Below are positions 1 through 12,507 of a stretch of DNA of 64,000 nucleotides, piece by piece. The notes beneath the pieces were generated by a model, which was not told where the DNA came from, did not search any database, and was given only the letters and a program-made list of their open reading frames with translations. Numbering within the stretch: position 1 is the stretch's first letter; every line of letters starts with the position of its first letter. Source of the DNA: Burkholderiales bacterium (GTDB lineage Bacteria; Pseudomonadota; Gammaproteobacteria; Burkholderiales; SG8-39); assembly GCA_017880775.1 (NCBI GenBank), contig JADGRQ010000024.1, forward strand, positions 1 through 64,000, read 5' to 3'. Made by a program: the position numbers and the translations under genes.

Positions 1-732
1 CTCGGCCTCACGCTGCGCTTTCTCCTCGGCCTCGCGCCTCGCCTTCTCTTCTTCCTCGCGCGCCTTGCGTTTTTCCTCGAGCTGCTCCCGCAATTCCGCA
101 ATCTCACGCAGCGCGCTCTCTTTGGCCTCACGTGCCTCGGCTTCCTTGCGTGCCGTTTCTTCCGCTTCGCCGCGGGCCTGCGCTTCGGCTTCCGCCTTAG
201 CCGCCGCTTCGGCTTCCGCGTTCGCCCTTGCAGTCGCTTCGGCAAGCGCGCGCGCCTTCGCCTGCACCTCCGCAAATGCGGCCGCCTTGGCTTGTGCCTC
301 GCGCCGCGCCTGGAGTTCCGCGGCCCCCCGCATCATGCGATCGGCTTCCTGCTTTTGCTTGCGGGCGAGGTCCCTCGCATTGTCCTCACGCGCCCTGGCG
401 AGGTCCGACGGTGAAAATACCCCTGAGGCCGTGAAATCGAGGTCGTCGCCTTCTTTGATCGGGCGCGGAGCGCTCGCCTGCGGACGCACCGGCACCGCGG
501 CAGGCTGGGCGGAGATGCGCTCGCGCAGGAATCCCTCGTTTTGCATCTGTGCGAGAGCCAGTTCGAGCTTACCGCCGCCGAGGGCGGGAAATTTTTTCAG
601 CAGTTCGGAGACCGTGGACTTGCCATCGATTTCGGAGAGGATCTTGCGGGTCGCGCGCGGCAGCACGCTGGTCTTGCCGGAAGCCTCCAGCATCCCCTTT
701 CCGGTCTTGGAAAAAATCGACTGTTGGTCCAT
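1..732 (-). CDS. Coiled-coil protein with small N-terminal winged-helix-like domain (partial, cut by left edge)
   Basis: This minus-strand frame is open from the ATG at 732 to the window edge, so the C-terminus is missing. Residues 1-70 form a compact domain (MDQQSIFSKTGKGMLEASGK, then a stretch containing SEIDGKSTVSELLKKF and ending QNEGFLRE). It reads like the short wHTH-like modules at the start of some proteobacterial signalling proteins; that comparison is from memory. A linker rich in Pro/Ala follows, containing DLDFTASGVFSPSDLARARE. From about residue 120 the chain is almost only A, E, K, R and Q, predicting a long charged coiled coil. It lies 63 bp downstream of the oxoprolinase gene on the same strand. 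No enzymatic domain is visible, and a C-terminal domain may lie outside the window. The gene is real by codon pattern: the opposite frame is only a mirror of the repeats. Confidence 0.75.
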   Translation of the reverse strand, partial: MDQQSIFSKTGKGMLEASGKTSVLPRATRKILSEIDGKSTVSELLKKFPALGGGKLELALAQMQNEGFLRERISAQPAAVPVRPQASAPRPIKEGDDLDFTASGVFSPSDLARAREDNARDLARKQKQEADRMMRGAAELQARREAQAKAAAFAEVQAKARALAEATARANAEAEAAAKAEAEAQARGEAEETARKEAEAREAKESALREIAELREQLEEKRKAREEEEKARREAEEKAQREAE

Positions 733-795
733 GGTTCCTGCCAGCGCATGGTTCTCGGCCGTTGCGGCGGACGCCGGGGAAATCCCTTCTCGGAC

Positions 796-4417
<3,622 letters not shown>

Positions 4418-4419
<2 letters not shown>

Positions 4420-5518
4420 GGAAACCGTCGATGCAATCGTGATCGGCGCGGGCGTCGTGGGGCTCGCCGCGGCGCGCGCGCTCGCCCTCGCCGGCCGCGA
4501 AGTGATCATCCTCGAGGCCGAAGATACCATCGGAACGCATACCAGTTCGCGAAACTCCGAGGTGATCCACGCCGGCATTTACTACCCGGCTGGTTCGCTG
4601 AAGGCGCGCCTGTGCGTACAAGGGCGCGAGCGACTGTACCGGTACTGCATGGAACACGGCGTGCCGTACGCGCGCTGCGGCAAGCTGATCGTTGCCACCG
4701 ACGCGGCGCAGCTCGACGAGCTGGAAGCCATCCGGGCGAAGGCTCAAGCCAACGGTGTGACCGACCTGGTGCGTATCAGCGCCGCGCAAGCGCTCGCGAT
4801 GGAGCCCGAGCTGCATTGCGTCGCGGCGTTGCATTCGCCGTCCACCGGAATCATCGACAGCCATACACTGATGCTTGCCTACCTGGGTGACGCCGAGGAA
4901 GCGGGCGCGATGCTCGCACTGAAGAGCCCGCTGTTGCGCGCCCGCGTGCGCGATCGCCGCATCGAACTCGAGGTCGGTGGGGCCGAACCGATGCGTGTCG
5001 CAGCGCGAACGGTGGTGAACAGCGCCGGCATGACCGCGCCCTCGGTCGCACGGCGCATCGAAGGCTATCCACCGGAGATGGCGCCGCCTGAGTTTTACGC
5101 CAAGGGCAACTACTACACGCTTGCGCGGCGCTCGCCGTTCTCTCACCTGGTCTATCCGGTGCCCGAACCCGGCGGCCTCGGCGTGCACGTCACGCTCGAC
5201 CTCGGCGGGCGTGCGCGCTTCGGGCCGGACGTGGAGTGGATCGAGCGCATCGATTACACGGTGGACCCGGGCCGCGCCAAACGCTTTTATGCCGCAATCC
5301 GGCGCTACTGGCCCGGGCTGCCCGACGGCGCACTCGAACCCGGCTATGCGGGCATCCGGGCGAAGACCTCGGGACCCGGCGAGCCGGCATCCGATTTCGT
5401 CGTGCAGGGCCCCGCGCAGCATGGGGTTGCAGGGCTGGTGAACCTGTTCGGCATCGAATCGCCCGGCCTGACCGCCAGCCCGGCGCTCGCCGAAGCCGTG
5501 CTTGCCGCGATCGACTGA
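4418..5518 (+). CDS. FAD-dependent oxidoreductase, L-2-hydroxyglutarate dehydrogenase (LhgO) family
   Basis: A DAO-fold flavoenzyme of 366 residues. The Rossmann motif [16 protein letters not shown] begins at about residue 7. [20 protein letters not shown] (about 45-65) is characteristic of the L-2-hydroxyglutarate dehydrogenase branch, and the C-terminal [17 protein letters not shown]-like segment (here [18 protein letters not shown]) closes the FAD site. The family oxidises 2-hydroxy acids and passes electrons to the quinone pool. The ATG at 4418 is used because [10 protein letters not shown] matches the usual start; the frame is open to 4358 but that would run into the opposite gene. It heads the plus-strand run with pxpB 3 bp downstream, so oxidation of a product of oxoproline or glutamate breakdown is plausible but inferred. 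Confidence 0.85.
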
Positions 5519-5521
5519 CGA

Positions 5522-6241
5522 ATGGCGCGTGAGCCTGATTGGCGGATCGAGCCGCAGGGCGACCGCTGCCTGATGGTGGTACTGGGCGACCGCATTGATG
5601 CGGAACTGAACCGGCAAGCTCGCGCGATTGCCGAGAACCTCATCCGCGCAGCGCTCTCGGGCGTGCTCGACGTGGTTCCCGCGTTTTCGACCGTCGCCGT
5701 TCACTACCGGCCCGAGGCGCTCGAGCGGGCGCAGGGCGAGACGCCGTGGCGCGCGGTGGAGCGCCAGATTGCGGCGATCGTCGCGCGATCGCCGGTGAAG
5801 CCGGCAAACAAGGACCGGGCAATCGAGGTCCCCGTTTGCTACGACGCCGAGTTCGGCCCCGACTGCGACGAGGTGGCGGCGCAATGCGGCCTCACCTCCC
5901 AGGAAGTCGCGCGGCTGCACGCGTCCACCGAGCACTTCGTGTACATGCTCGGCTTCGCGCCGGGCCAGCCCTATCTGGGCGGGCTGGACAGCCGGCTCAC
6001 GGTACCGCGGCGCACTACACCGCGCGTGCGCGTTCCGCAGGGCAGCGTGGCCATCGCCCGTGGCATGACCGCAATCTATTCGCTGGAAACGCCTGGAGGC
6101 TGGAATCTGATCGGGCGCACGCCGTTGCGTCTGTTCATGCCGCATTCCGATCCGCCTTGCCTGCTGAGGGCGGGCGATCGCGTGCAGTTCGTGCCGGTGT
6201 CGCGCGCGCGGTTCGCCCGTCTTCTCGGTGGACGACAATGA
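5522..6241 (+). CDS. pxpB: 5-oxoprolinase subunit PxpB (KipI family)
   Basis: A protein of 239 residues of the KipI/AHS1 family. In the bacterial PxpABC 5-oxoprolinase this subunit works with PxpC. Visible signatures are EPQGDRCLMVVLGDRID near the N-terminus, VPVCYDAEFGPDCDEVA in the middle, and FAPGQPYLGGLDSRLTVPRR followed by VPQGSVAIARGMTAIYS, the most conserved stretch of the family. It starts 3 bp after the oxidoreductase stop and is followed directly by pxpC and pxpA, the standard trio order B-C-A. The older name 'kinase inhibitor KipI' reflects the Bacillus homologue and need not apply here. Confidence 0.93.
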   Translation: MAREPDWRIEPQGDRCLMVVLGDRIDAELNRQARAIAENLIRAALSGVLDVVPAFSTVAVHYRPEALERAQGETPWRAVERQIAAIVARSPVKPANKDRAIEVPVCYDAEFGPDCDEVAAQCGLTSQEVARLHASTEHFVYMLGFAPGQPYLGGLDSRLTVPRRTTPRVRVPQGSVAIARGMTAIYSLETPGGWNLIGRTPLRLFMPHSDPPCLLRAGDRVQFVPVSRARFARLLGGRQ

Positions 6242-6260
6242 CTCCGCCCGGACAGCGGCA

Positions 6261-7268
6261 ATGACGATCGAAGTTCTCCGGCCGGGGATGCTGAGCACAC
6301 TGCAGGACCGCGGTCGCTTCGGCTACCAGCGCTATGGCGTGGTGGTGGACGGCGCGATGGATGAGCTCTCGCACCGCGTCGCCAATCTGCTGGTCGGCAA
6401 CGATCCGGACGAAGCCACGCTGGAGCTGACCCTGCAGGGTCCGGATCTGTTGTTCGCGCAGGAGTGCGTCATCGCGCTTGCGGGAGCGGCGATGGAGATG
6501 AAGACGCAAGGCGCGCACATTCCGATGTATCGCCCGGCGTGGATCGGCGCGGGCACGCGCGTCGGTTTCGGCACCGCCCGCGTCGGCTGCCGGGCCTACC
6601 TTGCAGTGGCGGGCGGATTCGCCGCCGCGCCGGTGCTCGGCAGCCGCAGTACCTACCTGCCGGGCGCAATCGGCGGCCATGAGGGACGCGCGTTGCGCAG
6701 GGGAGACGTTCTCAGCATCGGTGCGAACGCGAGCGAACGCGTCGCAACGCTCGGCAAGGCGATTGCTTCGGGTCGGCGAGGTTTCACCGCCGCGCGCTGG
6801 TTCGTCGCGTCGCCGGTCGATCTGCACGCGGCGGCGCCGATACGCGTGGTCCGGGGCCGCGGCTGGAAGATCTTCGGCGCCGACGGCCGCAGGGCCTTCC
6901 TCGCCTCTGAATTCCGCATCAGCGCGCAGTCCGACCGTATGGGCTACCGTCTCGAGGGCGCGGAAAGCGCTCTGGCGCACCGCATGGATCTGGTCTCGGA
7001 GGCCACCTCCTTCGGCAGCGTGCAGGTGCCCCCGGACGGAAGGCCGATCGTGCTGATGGCCGATCGCCAGACCACGGGCGGCTATCCCAAGATTGCGGAG
7101 GTCATTGGCGCGGACCTGCCTCGGCTCGCGCAACGCCGCCCCGGGGAGGTGATACGCTTCGAAACGATTGCGCTCGACCCGGCGCAGGCCCTGCTGCTGG
7201 AACAGGACGCGGCGTTGCGACGGCTCGGCGAGTCGGTGCGGGCCGGATGGAACAGCGGATGCGAATAG
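6261..7268 (+). CDS. pxpC: 5-oxoprolinase subunit PxpC (KipA/AHS2, biotin-dependent carboxyltransferase fold)
   Basis: A protein of 335 residues of the AHS2 family. MTIEVLRPGMLSTLQDRGRF at the N-terminus and GFGTARVGCRAYLAVAGGFA in the middle are typical. QSDRMGYRLEGAESALAHRM and ADRQTTGGYPKIAEVIGADL form the C-terminal signature. ATG at 6261 is chosen because MTIEVLRPG is the usual family start; a GTG at 6228 would add 11 residues and overlap pxpB. With PxpB and PxpA it converts 5-oxoproline to glutamate at the cost of ATP. Its end overlaps the pxpA start by 10 bp, so translation is probably coupled. Confidence 0.93.
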   Translation: MTIEVLRPGMLSTLQDRGRFGYQRYGVVVDGAMDELSHRVANLLVGNDPDEATLELTLQGPDLLFAQECVIALAGAAMEMKTQGAHIPMYRPAWIGAGTRVGFGTARVGCRAYLAVAGGFAAAPVLGSRSTYLPGAIGGHEGRALRRGDVLSIGANASERVATLGKAIASGRRGFTAARWFVASPVDLHAAAPIRVVRGRGWKIFGADGRRAFLASEFRISAQSDRMGYRLEGAESALAHRMDLVSEATSFGSVQVPPDGRPIVLMADRQTTGGYPKIAEVIGADLPRLAQRRPGEVIRFETIALDPAQALLLEQDAALRRLGESVRAGWNSGCE

Positions 7269-8011
7269 ACCTCAACTGCGACATGGGCGAGAGCTTCGGT
7301 GCGTGGCGCATGGGCGACGACGCGGCGATCCTCGAGCACGTCACTTCGGCCAATATCGCCTGCGGTTTTCACGCCGGCGATCCCGGCACCATGCGGGCGA
7401 CCGTGAAGGCCGCGCTCGCCAGAGGCGTCGCGATCGGCGCGCACCCCTCGTTTCCCGATCTGCAGGGTTTCGGCCGCCGGCCGATGACGCTCCGGCCCGA
7501 GGAGGTTTACGATCTGTGCCTCTACCAGATCGGCGCGCTCGCCGCGTTCGCGCGCGCGGCGGGGGGCCGGCTGCATCACGTGAAGGCGCACGGCGCGCTG
7601 TCCAACATGGCGGTGCGTGAATACGCGCTCGCCGAAGCCATCACGCAGGCCGCGCGCGACGTCGACCCGCAGCTCGTCTCGTACGCGCAAGCGGGGACCG
7701 AGCTGGTGCGCGCGGCGGAGAAGCTCGGACAGCCCTACGCGAGCGAGGTATTTGCCGACCGCAGCTATCAGGACGACGGCCAGCTCACGCCGCGCAGCCG
7801 TCCCGGCGCGATGATCGAGGACACCGATGCGGCGATTGCGCAGGTGTTGCGCATGCTGCGCGAGGGGCGGGTGCGCTCGATCACCGGAAAAGACGTGGCG
7901 GTGCGCGCCGACACTGTCTGCGTGCACGGCGACCAGCCCCGCGCCGTCGAATTCGCGCGCCGCCTGCGCCAGGCGCTCAGCCGCGACGGGGTTGCGGTGG
8001 CGCCGTGTTGA
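7259..8011 (+). CDS. pxpA: 5-oxoprolinase subunit PxpA (LamB/YcsF family)
   Basis: A protein of 250 residues of the LamB/YcsF family, the catalytic-barrel subunit of PxpABC. The N-terminus MRIDLNCDMGESFGAWRMGD is diagnostic. ANIACGFHAGDPGTMRATV and GAHPSFPDLQGFGRR follow. EVFADRSYQDDGQLTPRSRP and VCVHGDQPRAVEFA are the conserved C-terminal blocks. A start at 7247 is also open, but the ATG at 7259 gives the canonical N-terminus. It is the last enzyme gene before the TRAP transporter, which begins 57 bp later. Confidence 0.94.
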   Translation: MRIDLNCDMGESFGAWRMGDDAAILEHVTSANIACGFHAGDPGTMRATVKAALARGVAIGAHPSFPDLQGFGRRPMTLRPEEVYDLCLYQIGALAAFARAAGGRLHHVKAHGALSNMAVREYALAEAITQAARDVDPQLVSYAQAGTELVRAAEKLGQPYASEVFADRSYQDDGQLTPRSRPGAMIEDTDAAIAQVLRMLREGRVRSITGKDVAVRADTVCVHGDQPRAVEFARRLRQALSRDGVAVAPC

Positions 8012-8019
8012 TCATGGCG

Positions 8020-8025
8020 TAGAAT
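8020..8025 (+). promoter_or_regulatory. Candidate -10 box upstream of dctP
   Basis: TAGAAT in the 57-bp gap between pxpA and dctP, 43 bp before the dctP ATG. No convincing -35 is seen at 16-18 bp. The same TAGAAT form appears before the peroxiredoxin, dapA and moxR genes. It could give the transporter its own transcript in addition to read-through from pxpBCA. Confidence 0.35.
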
Positions 8026-8068
8026 CGCGCTTCACTCACGACGCACTGAACAAGGCAAGGGGACCAGC

Positions 8069-9031
8069 ATGCTTCGATTATTCGCATTCGCTTCCGCGGC
8101 GCTGCTCGCGTCCGCCGTGCAGGCACAGGTCAAATGGGACATGCCGACGCCCTATGCGGCGACTAATTTCCACACCGAAAATGTCGCGCAATTCGCGGCA
8201 GATGTTGACAAAGCCACCGGTGGCAAACTCAAGATCACGGTGCACGCCGCCGGATCGCTGTTCAAGGCGAACGAGATCAAGCGCGCGGTGCAGGGCGGTC
8301 AGGCGCAGATCGGCGAAATCCTGCTGTCGGGTTACTCGAACGAGGATCCGCTGTTCGGCGTCGACTCGGTGCCATTCCTCGCCACCAGCTACGCCGACGC
8401 GGCGAAGCTGCACAATGTTTCGAAGAAAGCCATCGATGAGCGTTTCGCCAAGCAGGGAATGAGAATCCTGTACTCCGTGCCGTGGCCGCCGCAGGGCGTG
8501 TATGCCAACAAAGAACTCAAGAGCGGCGCAGATATGAAAGGGCTGAAAATGCGCTCCTACAACCCCGCGACCTCGCGCATCGCGGAACTCGTCGGCGCGC
8601 AGCCGGTGACAGTGCAGGCGGCCGAACTCGCCCAGGCGATGGCGACCGGTGTGGTGAACGCCAACATCACCTCGGGCGCGACCGGTTTCGACTCGAAATC
8701 CTGGGAGCATGTGAAGTACTACTACGACACCCAGGCCTGGCTGCCCAAGAACGTCGTCATCGTGAACCAAAAGGCCTTCGATGCGCTGGACAAGAGTTCG
8801 AAGGATGCTGTGCTGAAGGCCGCGTCGGATGCGGAAACGCGCGGCTGGAAGACCAGCGAGGAGAAGAACAAATGGTATCTCGAGCAACTGGCGAAGAACG
8901 GCATGAAGGTGGAAACGCCTTCCCCCGCGCTCAAGGGCGATCTCAGGAAGGTGGGCGAGACCATGGCCGCCGAGTGGGCAAAATCCGCCGGTGCCGATGG
9001 CCAGGCAGTGATTGACGCATTCCGCAAGTGA
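8069..9031 (+). CDS. TRAP transporter substrate-binding protein (DctP family)
   Basis: A protein of 320 residues with a signal peptide (MLRLFAFASAALLASAVQAQ), so it is periplasmic. It is a DctP-type receptor for small carboxylates. Family features are HTENVAQFAADVDKATGGKL, the linker GEILLSGYSNEDPLFGVDSV, and LKMRSYNPATSRIAELVGAQ, where the Arg normally clamps the ligand carboxylate. An AGGGGA ribosome-binding site at 8058-8063 fixes the start. It is the first gene of dctPQM and lies just after pxpBCA, so 5-oxoproline or a related acid is a reasonable ligand; this is inferred from position. Confidence 0.9.
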   Translation: MLRLFAFASAALLASAVQAQVKWDMPTPYAATNFHTENVAQFAADVDKATGGKLKITVHAAGSLFKANEIKRAVQGGQAQIGEILLSGYSNEDPLFGVDSVPFLATSYADAAKLHNVSKKAIDERFAKQGMRILYSVPWPPQGVYANKELKSGADMKGLKMRSYNPATSRIAELVGAQPVTVQAAELAQAMATGVVNANITSGATGFDSKSWEHVKYYYDTQAWLPKNVVIVNQKAFDALDKSSKDAVLKAASDAETRGWKTSEEKNKWYLEQLAKNGMKVETPSPALKGDLRKVGETMAAEWAKSAGADGQAVIDAFRK

Positions 9032-9568
9032 GTGATCGGCGCGCCGGCAAGTATGCGCCGCGCGCTTGACGCGCTTTACGCCGCCGCAGGTTATCTAGCG
9101 GCCATCTTCATGATCGGTACGCTTGCGATGGTGCTCGCGGGCGTGGGCGGCCGCATGTTCAATTTCTACCTGCGCGGGACCGATGCCTACGCCGGCTACT
9201 GCATGGCGGCGGTGTGCTTCCTTGCGCTCGCGCACACGCTCAAGCGCGGCGAGCACATTCGCGTGACGCTGATCCTGAAGCATGTGCCGGAAAAGGCGCA
9301 TCGCCCGCTCGAGATATGGTGCTTTCTGGTCGCGACCCTGATCGCGGCGGCGCTCGCGTACTTCAGCGTACGCCTGGTGTGGCAGTCGTACACGTTCCAC
9401 GACATCTCGCAAGGCGCCGACGCCACGCCGCTGTGGATTCCCCAGTTGACGATGGCGGCGGGCAGCATTGTCATGCTGGTTGCCTTCCTGGACGATTTTC
9501 TCTGCCTGGTGCTCGGGCGCCCGAACGCGCCGCACGCAGCCGAGGCGCAACCCGCGCATATCGAGTAA
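9032..9568 (+). CDS. TRAP transporter small permease (DctQ family)
   Basis: A protein of 178 residues with four predicted membrane segments (around 15-40, 52-70, 90-112 and 133-155), as expected for a DctQ subunit. A GTG directly follows the dctP stop; an ATG at 9053 giving MRRALDALYAAAG is an equally good start. FYLRGTDAYAGYCMAAVCFLA and RLVWQSYTFHDISQGADATP match the family. It pairs with the large permease 8 bp downstream. Confidence 0.87.
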   Translation: MIGAPASMRRALDALYAAAGYLAAIFMIGTLAMVLAGVGGRMFNFYLRGTDAYAGYCMAAVCFLALAHTLKRGEHIRVTLILKHVPEKAHRPLEIWCFLVATLIAAALAYFSVRLVWQSYTFHDISQGADATPLWIPQLTMAAGSIVMLVAFLDDFLCLVLGRPNAPHAAEAQPAHIE

Positions 9569-9576
9569 CCCGCCGT

Positions 9577-10881
9577 ATGGACCTTCTCATCACCGCGGCG
9601 CTCATCGTGCTGCTGTTCATCCTGCTAGGCAGCGGCGTGTGGATCGGCATCGCGTTGACCGGCGTCGCGTGGCTCGGCATGGAGCTCTTCACGTCACGGC
9701 CGGTGGGCGACGCGATGGCGGTCACGATCTGGGGCGCGTCTTCGTCGTGGACGCTCACCGCGCTGCCGCTATTCGTGTGGATGGGCGAGATTCTCTTCCG
9801 CACGCGGCTTTCCGAAGACATGTTCCGCGGCCTTGCGCCGTGGATGGAGCGGCTCCCCGGGCGCCTGCTTCACACCAACATCATCGGCTGCACGATATTT
9901 GCCGCGGTTTCGGGGTCGAGCGCGGCGACCTGCGCGACCATCGGCAAGATGACCCTGCCCGAACTCCAGAAACGTGGCTACCCGGACGACATCACCATCG
10001 GCACGCTTGCCGGCGCGGGAACGCTGGGCCTGCTGATTCCGCCCTCGATCATCATGATCGTCTATGGCGTCACCGCCAACGTATCGATCTCCCAGCTTTT
10101 CATCGCGGGCGTGTTGCCGGGCCTGATGCTCGCCGGATTGTTCATGAGCTACGTGATCGTGTGGGCGCTGGCGAATCCGGGAAAGATTCCACCGCCGGAT
10201 CGCGTCATGAGCTTGCGCGAGCGCGTCTACGCTTCGCGGCATCTGATCCCGATCGTACTCCTGATCATGCTGGTGCTGGGGTCGATCTATGTCGGCATCG
10301 CGACCGCGACCGAGGCCGCCGCGCTTGGCGTGGTTGGCGCGCTGGCGATATCCGCGGTACAGGGTTCGCTCAACCGGAACACCTTCCACGACAGCCTGAT
10401 GGGCGCGACCCGGCTCTACTGCATGATCGCGCTGATTCTCGCCGGCGCCTCGTTCCTCACGCTGTCGATGGGCTTCATCGGCCTTCCTCGCCATCTCGCA
10501 GAATGGATCGGCTCATTGGGCCTCTCTTCGTTTCTGCTGATGGTGGCTTTGATGGTGTTCTACATTATCCTCGGCTGCTTCCTTGACGGCATCTCGATGG
10601 TCGTGCTCACCATGGGCGTGATTCTGCCGACCGTGGAGAAGGCGGGCATCGACCTGCTGTGGTTCGGTATTTTCATCGTACTGGTGGTCGAAATGGCACA
10701 GATCACGCCGCCGGTCGGTTTCAATCTTTTCGTGCTGCAGGGGATGACGGGAAAGCAGATCACCTATATCGGCAGGACCGCGCTGCCGATGTTCTGCCTG
10801 ATGATCGTCGCGGTGCTGCTGGTCTGGTTCTTTCCCGCCATTATCACGTGGTTGCCGCAGCAGATGCTGGGGCACGCCTAG
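9577..10881 (+). CDS. TRAP transporter large permease (DctM family)
   Basis: A highly hydrophobic protein of 434 residues, the ion-coupled transport subunit of the TRAP system. SGSSAATCATIGKMTLPELQ and GTLAGAGTLGLLIPPSIIMI are DctM signatures, and the C-terminal half repeats the pattern with LDGISMVVLTMGVILP and QITPPVGFNLFVLQGM. The ATG at 9577 is chosen because the open frame upstream overlaps dctQ and lacks membrane character. It completes the dctPQM set. Confidence 0.92.
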   Translation: MDLLITAALIVLLFILLGSGVWIGIALTGVAWLGMELFTSRPVGDAMAVTIWGASSSWTLTALPLFVWMGEILFRTRLSEDMFRGLAPWMERLPGRLLHTNIIGCTIFAAVSGSSAATCATIGKMTLPELQKRGYPDDITIGTLAGAGTLGLLIPPSIIMIVYGVTANVSISQLFIAGVLPGLMLAGLFMSYVIVWALANPGKIPPPDRVMSLRERVYASRHLIPIVLLIMLVLGSIYVGIATATEAAALGVVGALAISAVQGSLNRNTFHDSLMGATRLYCMIALILAGASFLTLSMGFIGLPRHLAEWIGSLGLSSFLLMVALMVFYIILGCFLDGISMVVLTMGVILPTVEKAGIDLLWFGIFIVLVVEMAQITPPVGFNLFVLQGMTGKQITYIGRTALPMFCLMIVAVLLVWFFPAIITWLPQQMLGHA

Positions 10882-10928
10882 GCGGGGGCATCAATGGTGG
10901 TGCTCAGCTGTAAGATGTCAAGAATAGG

Positions 10929-12431
10929 ATGACGACGATGAACGCCAGCATGCCGATCTACCCCGCCGCCGACATCGGCCGCATCGAACAGGCGGCGGGC
11001 GAAGTGTCGCCGTCGCTGATGGAACGCGCGGGACTGGCGGCAGCCGAACTCGCGCGCGAGCTGATCGCCGAAACCAGCAAGAATGTGCTGGTGCTCGCCG
11101 GCCCCGGCAACAACGGCGGCGACGCCTACGAAGCGGCGGCGCATCTCAAGCAGTGGTTTTACCGCGTGCACCTCGTTTCACCGGCGGATCCGGCGAAGCT
11201 GCCGCCCGATGCGCAGCGGGCGCACGCGAAATGGCTGGCTGCCGGCGGCGCGGTGCTCACCGCGCCGCCTGAAGACCTGCGCTGGGGCCTCGTGCTCGAC
11301 GGGCTGTTCGGCGTCGGGCGCATCCGCCCGGTGGAAGGCGAATACGCGCGGCTGGTGGAATTCTCGAACGCGCAAGACTGCCCGGTGCTCGCACTCGACA
11401 TACCGAGCGGCATTGATTCCGATACCGGGCGCGTGCTCGGCTGCGCGGTGCGCGCCACGCATACGCTCAGCTTCATCGCGCACAAGCCCGGCCTGCTCAC
11501 CCTCGACGGGCCGGACCATTGCGGCGTGCTGAGCATCGCCGCTCTCGGGCTCGATGTGAAGGAGCTTCTCGCGCCGCGGGCGTGGATCGCGGGGCCGGAA
11601 CTGTTTTCTGCCGTCCTCAAGCCGCGGCGCCGCAGGTTCCACAAGGGCGATGCGGGATCGGTCGGAATTCTCGGCGGCGCGACGGGCATGAGCGGCGCGG
11701 CGCTGCTCGCTTCGCGCGCGGCTTTGAAGCTCGGCGCGGGCCGCGTGTACTGCGGGCTGCTCGATGCGCACGCGCAGCATCTCGATCCGCTGACACCCGA
11801 GTTGATGCTGCGCGGACCCGACGAAGTGCTCGGTCTGGACCTGCACGCGCTGGTGGCCGGGCCGGGACTCGGCCAGGGCGAACGCGCGGAGACCCTGCTC
11901 GGTGCGGTTCTGACCGAGGACATCCCGTGCGTACTCGACGCCGACGCGCTCAACCTGCTGGCCGAGAACGAGGACTTGCAGCGCGTCTGCGCGCGGCGCC
12001 GCGCCGATACCATCGTCACGCCGCATCCGGGCGAAGCGGCGCGGTTGCTCGACGCAACGGTTGCGGAAGTGCAGCAGGACCGCGTTGCCGCCGCGCACTC
12101 GTTGCGCAAAAGGCTCGGTGCTCACGTATTGCTGAAGGGCAACGGCAGCGTGCTCGTCGCCAGGGACGGCCACTGGTTCATCAACGTGAGCGGGAATCCC
12201 GGCATGGCCTCCGCCGGGATGGGCGATGTGCTCGCCGGAATGCTCGGTGCGCTGCTGGCTCAGAAGTTCAGCGGTGAAGCGGCGCTCGTCCTGAGCACGC
12301 ACCTGCACGGTTGTGCGGGCGATGCGCTCGCCGCGAGCGGCGCGGGACCGGTCGGAATGACCGCCAGCGAGTTGATCGAACCCGCGCGCCGGATCTGGAA
12401 CGGCTGGCTCGCCGACGATTCGCAGCGGTAA
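10929..12431 (+). CDS. nnr: Bifunctional NAD(P)H-hydrate epimerase / ADP-dependent dehydratase
   Basis: A protein of 500 residues that repairs hydrated NAD(P)H. The N-terminal YjeF_N epimerase domain (about 1-215) contains VLAGPGNNGGDAYEAAAHLK and ALDIPSGIDSDTGRVLG. The C-terminal ribokinase-like dehydratase domain (about 230-500) contains HKGDAGSVGILGGATGMSGA, VLDADALNLLAEN, TPHPGEAARLL and the catalytic-loop motif NPGMASAGMGDVLAGMLGA. The start may be 10929 or the ATG at 10938; both precede the conserved PIYPAADI. It is a stand-alone housekeeping gene 47 bp after dctM. The next gene is convergent. Confidence 0.94.
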   Translation: MTTMNASMPIYPAADIGRIEQAAGEVSPSLMERAGLAAAELARELIAETSKNVLVLAGPGNNGGDAYEAAAHLKQWFYRVHLVSPADPAKLPPDAQRAHAKWLAAGGAVLTAPPEDLRWGLVLDGLFGVGRIRPVEGEYARLVEFSNAQDCPVLALDIPSGIDSDTGRVLGCAVRATHTLSFIAHKPGLLTLDGPDHCGVLSIAALGLDVKELLAPRAWIAGPELFSAVLKPRRRRFHKGDAGSVGILGGATGMSGAALLASRAALKLGAGRVYCGLLDAHAQHLDPLTPELMLRGPDEVLGLDLHALVAGPGLGQGERAETLLGAVLTEDIPCVLDADALNLLAENEDLQRVCARRRADTIVTPHPGEAARLLDATVAEVQQDRVAAAHSLRKRLGAHVLLKGNGSVLVARDGHWFINVSGNPGMASAGMGDVLAGMLGALLAQKFSGEAALVLSTHLHGCAGDALAASGAGPVGMTASELIEPARRIWNGWLADDSQR

Positions 12432-12507
12432 AACGCCTCGCGATGCTGCCGACTGATCGCGAGCGCGGGAAGCGCTGCAAGCGCCGCAAACAGCGCGGCG
12501 CGGCGCC

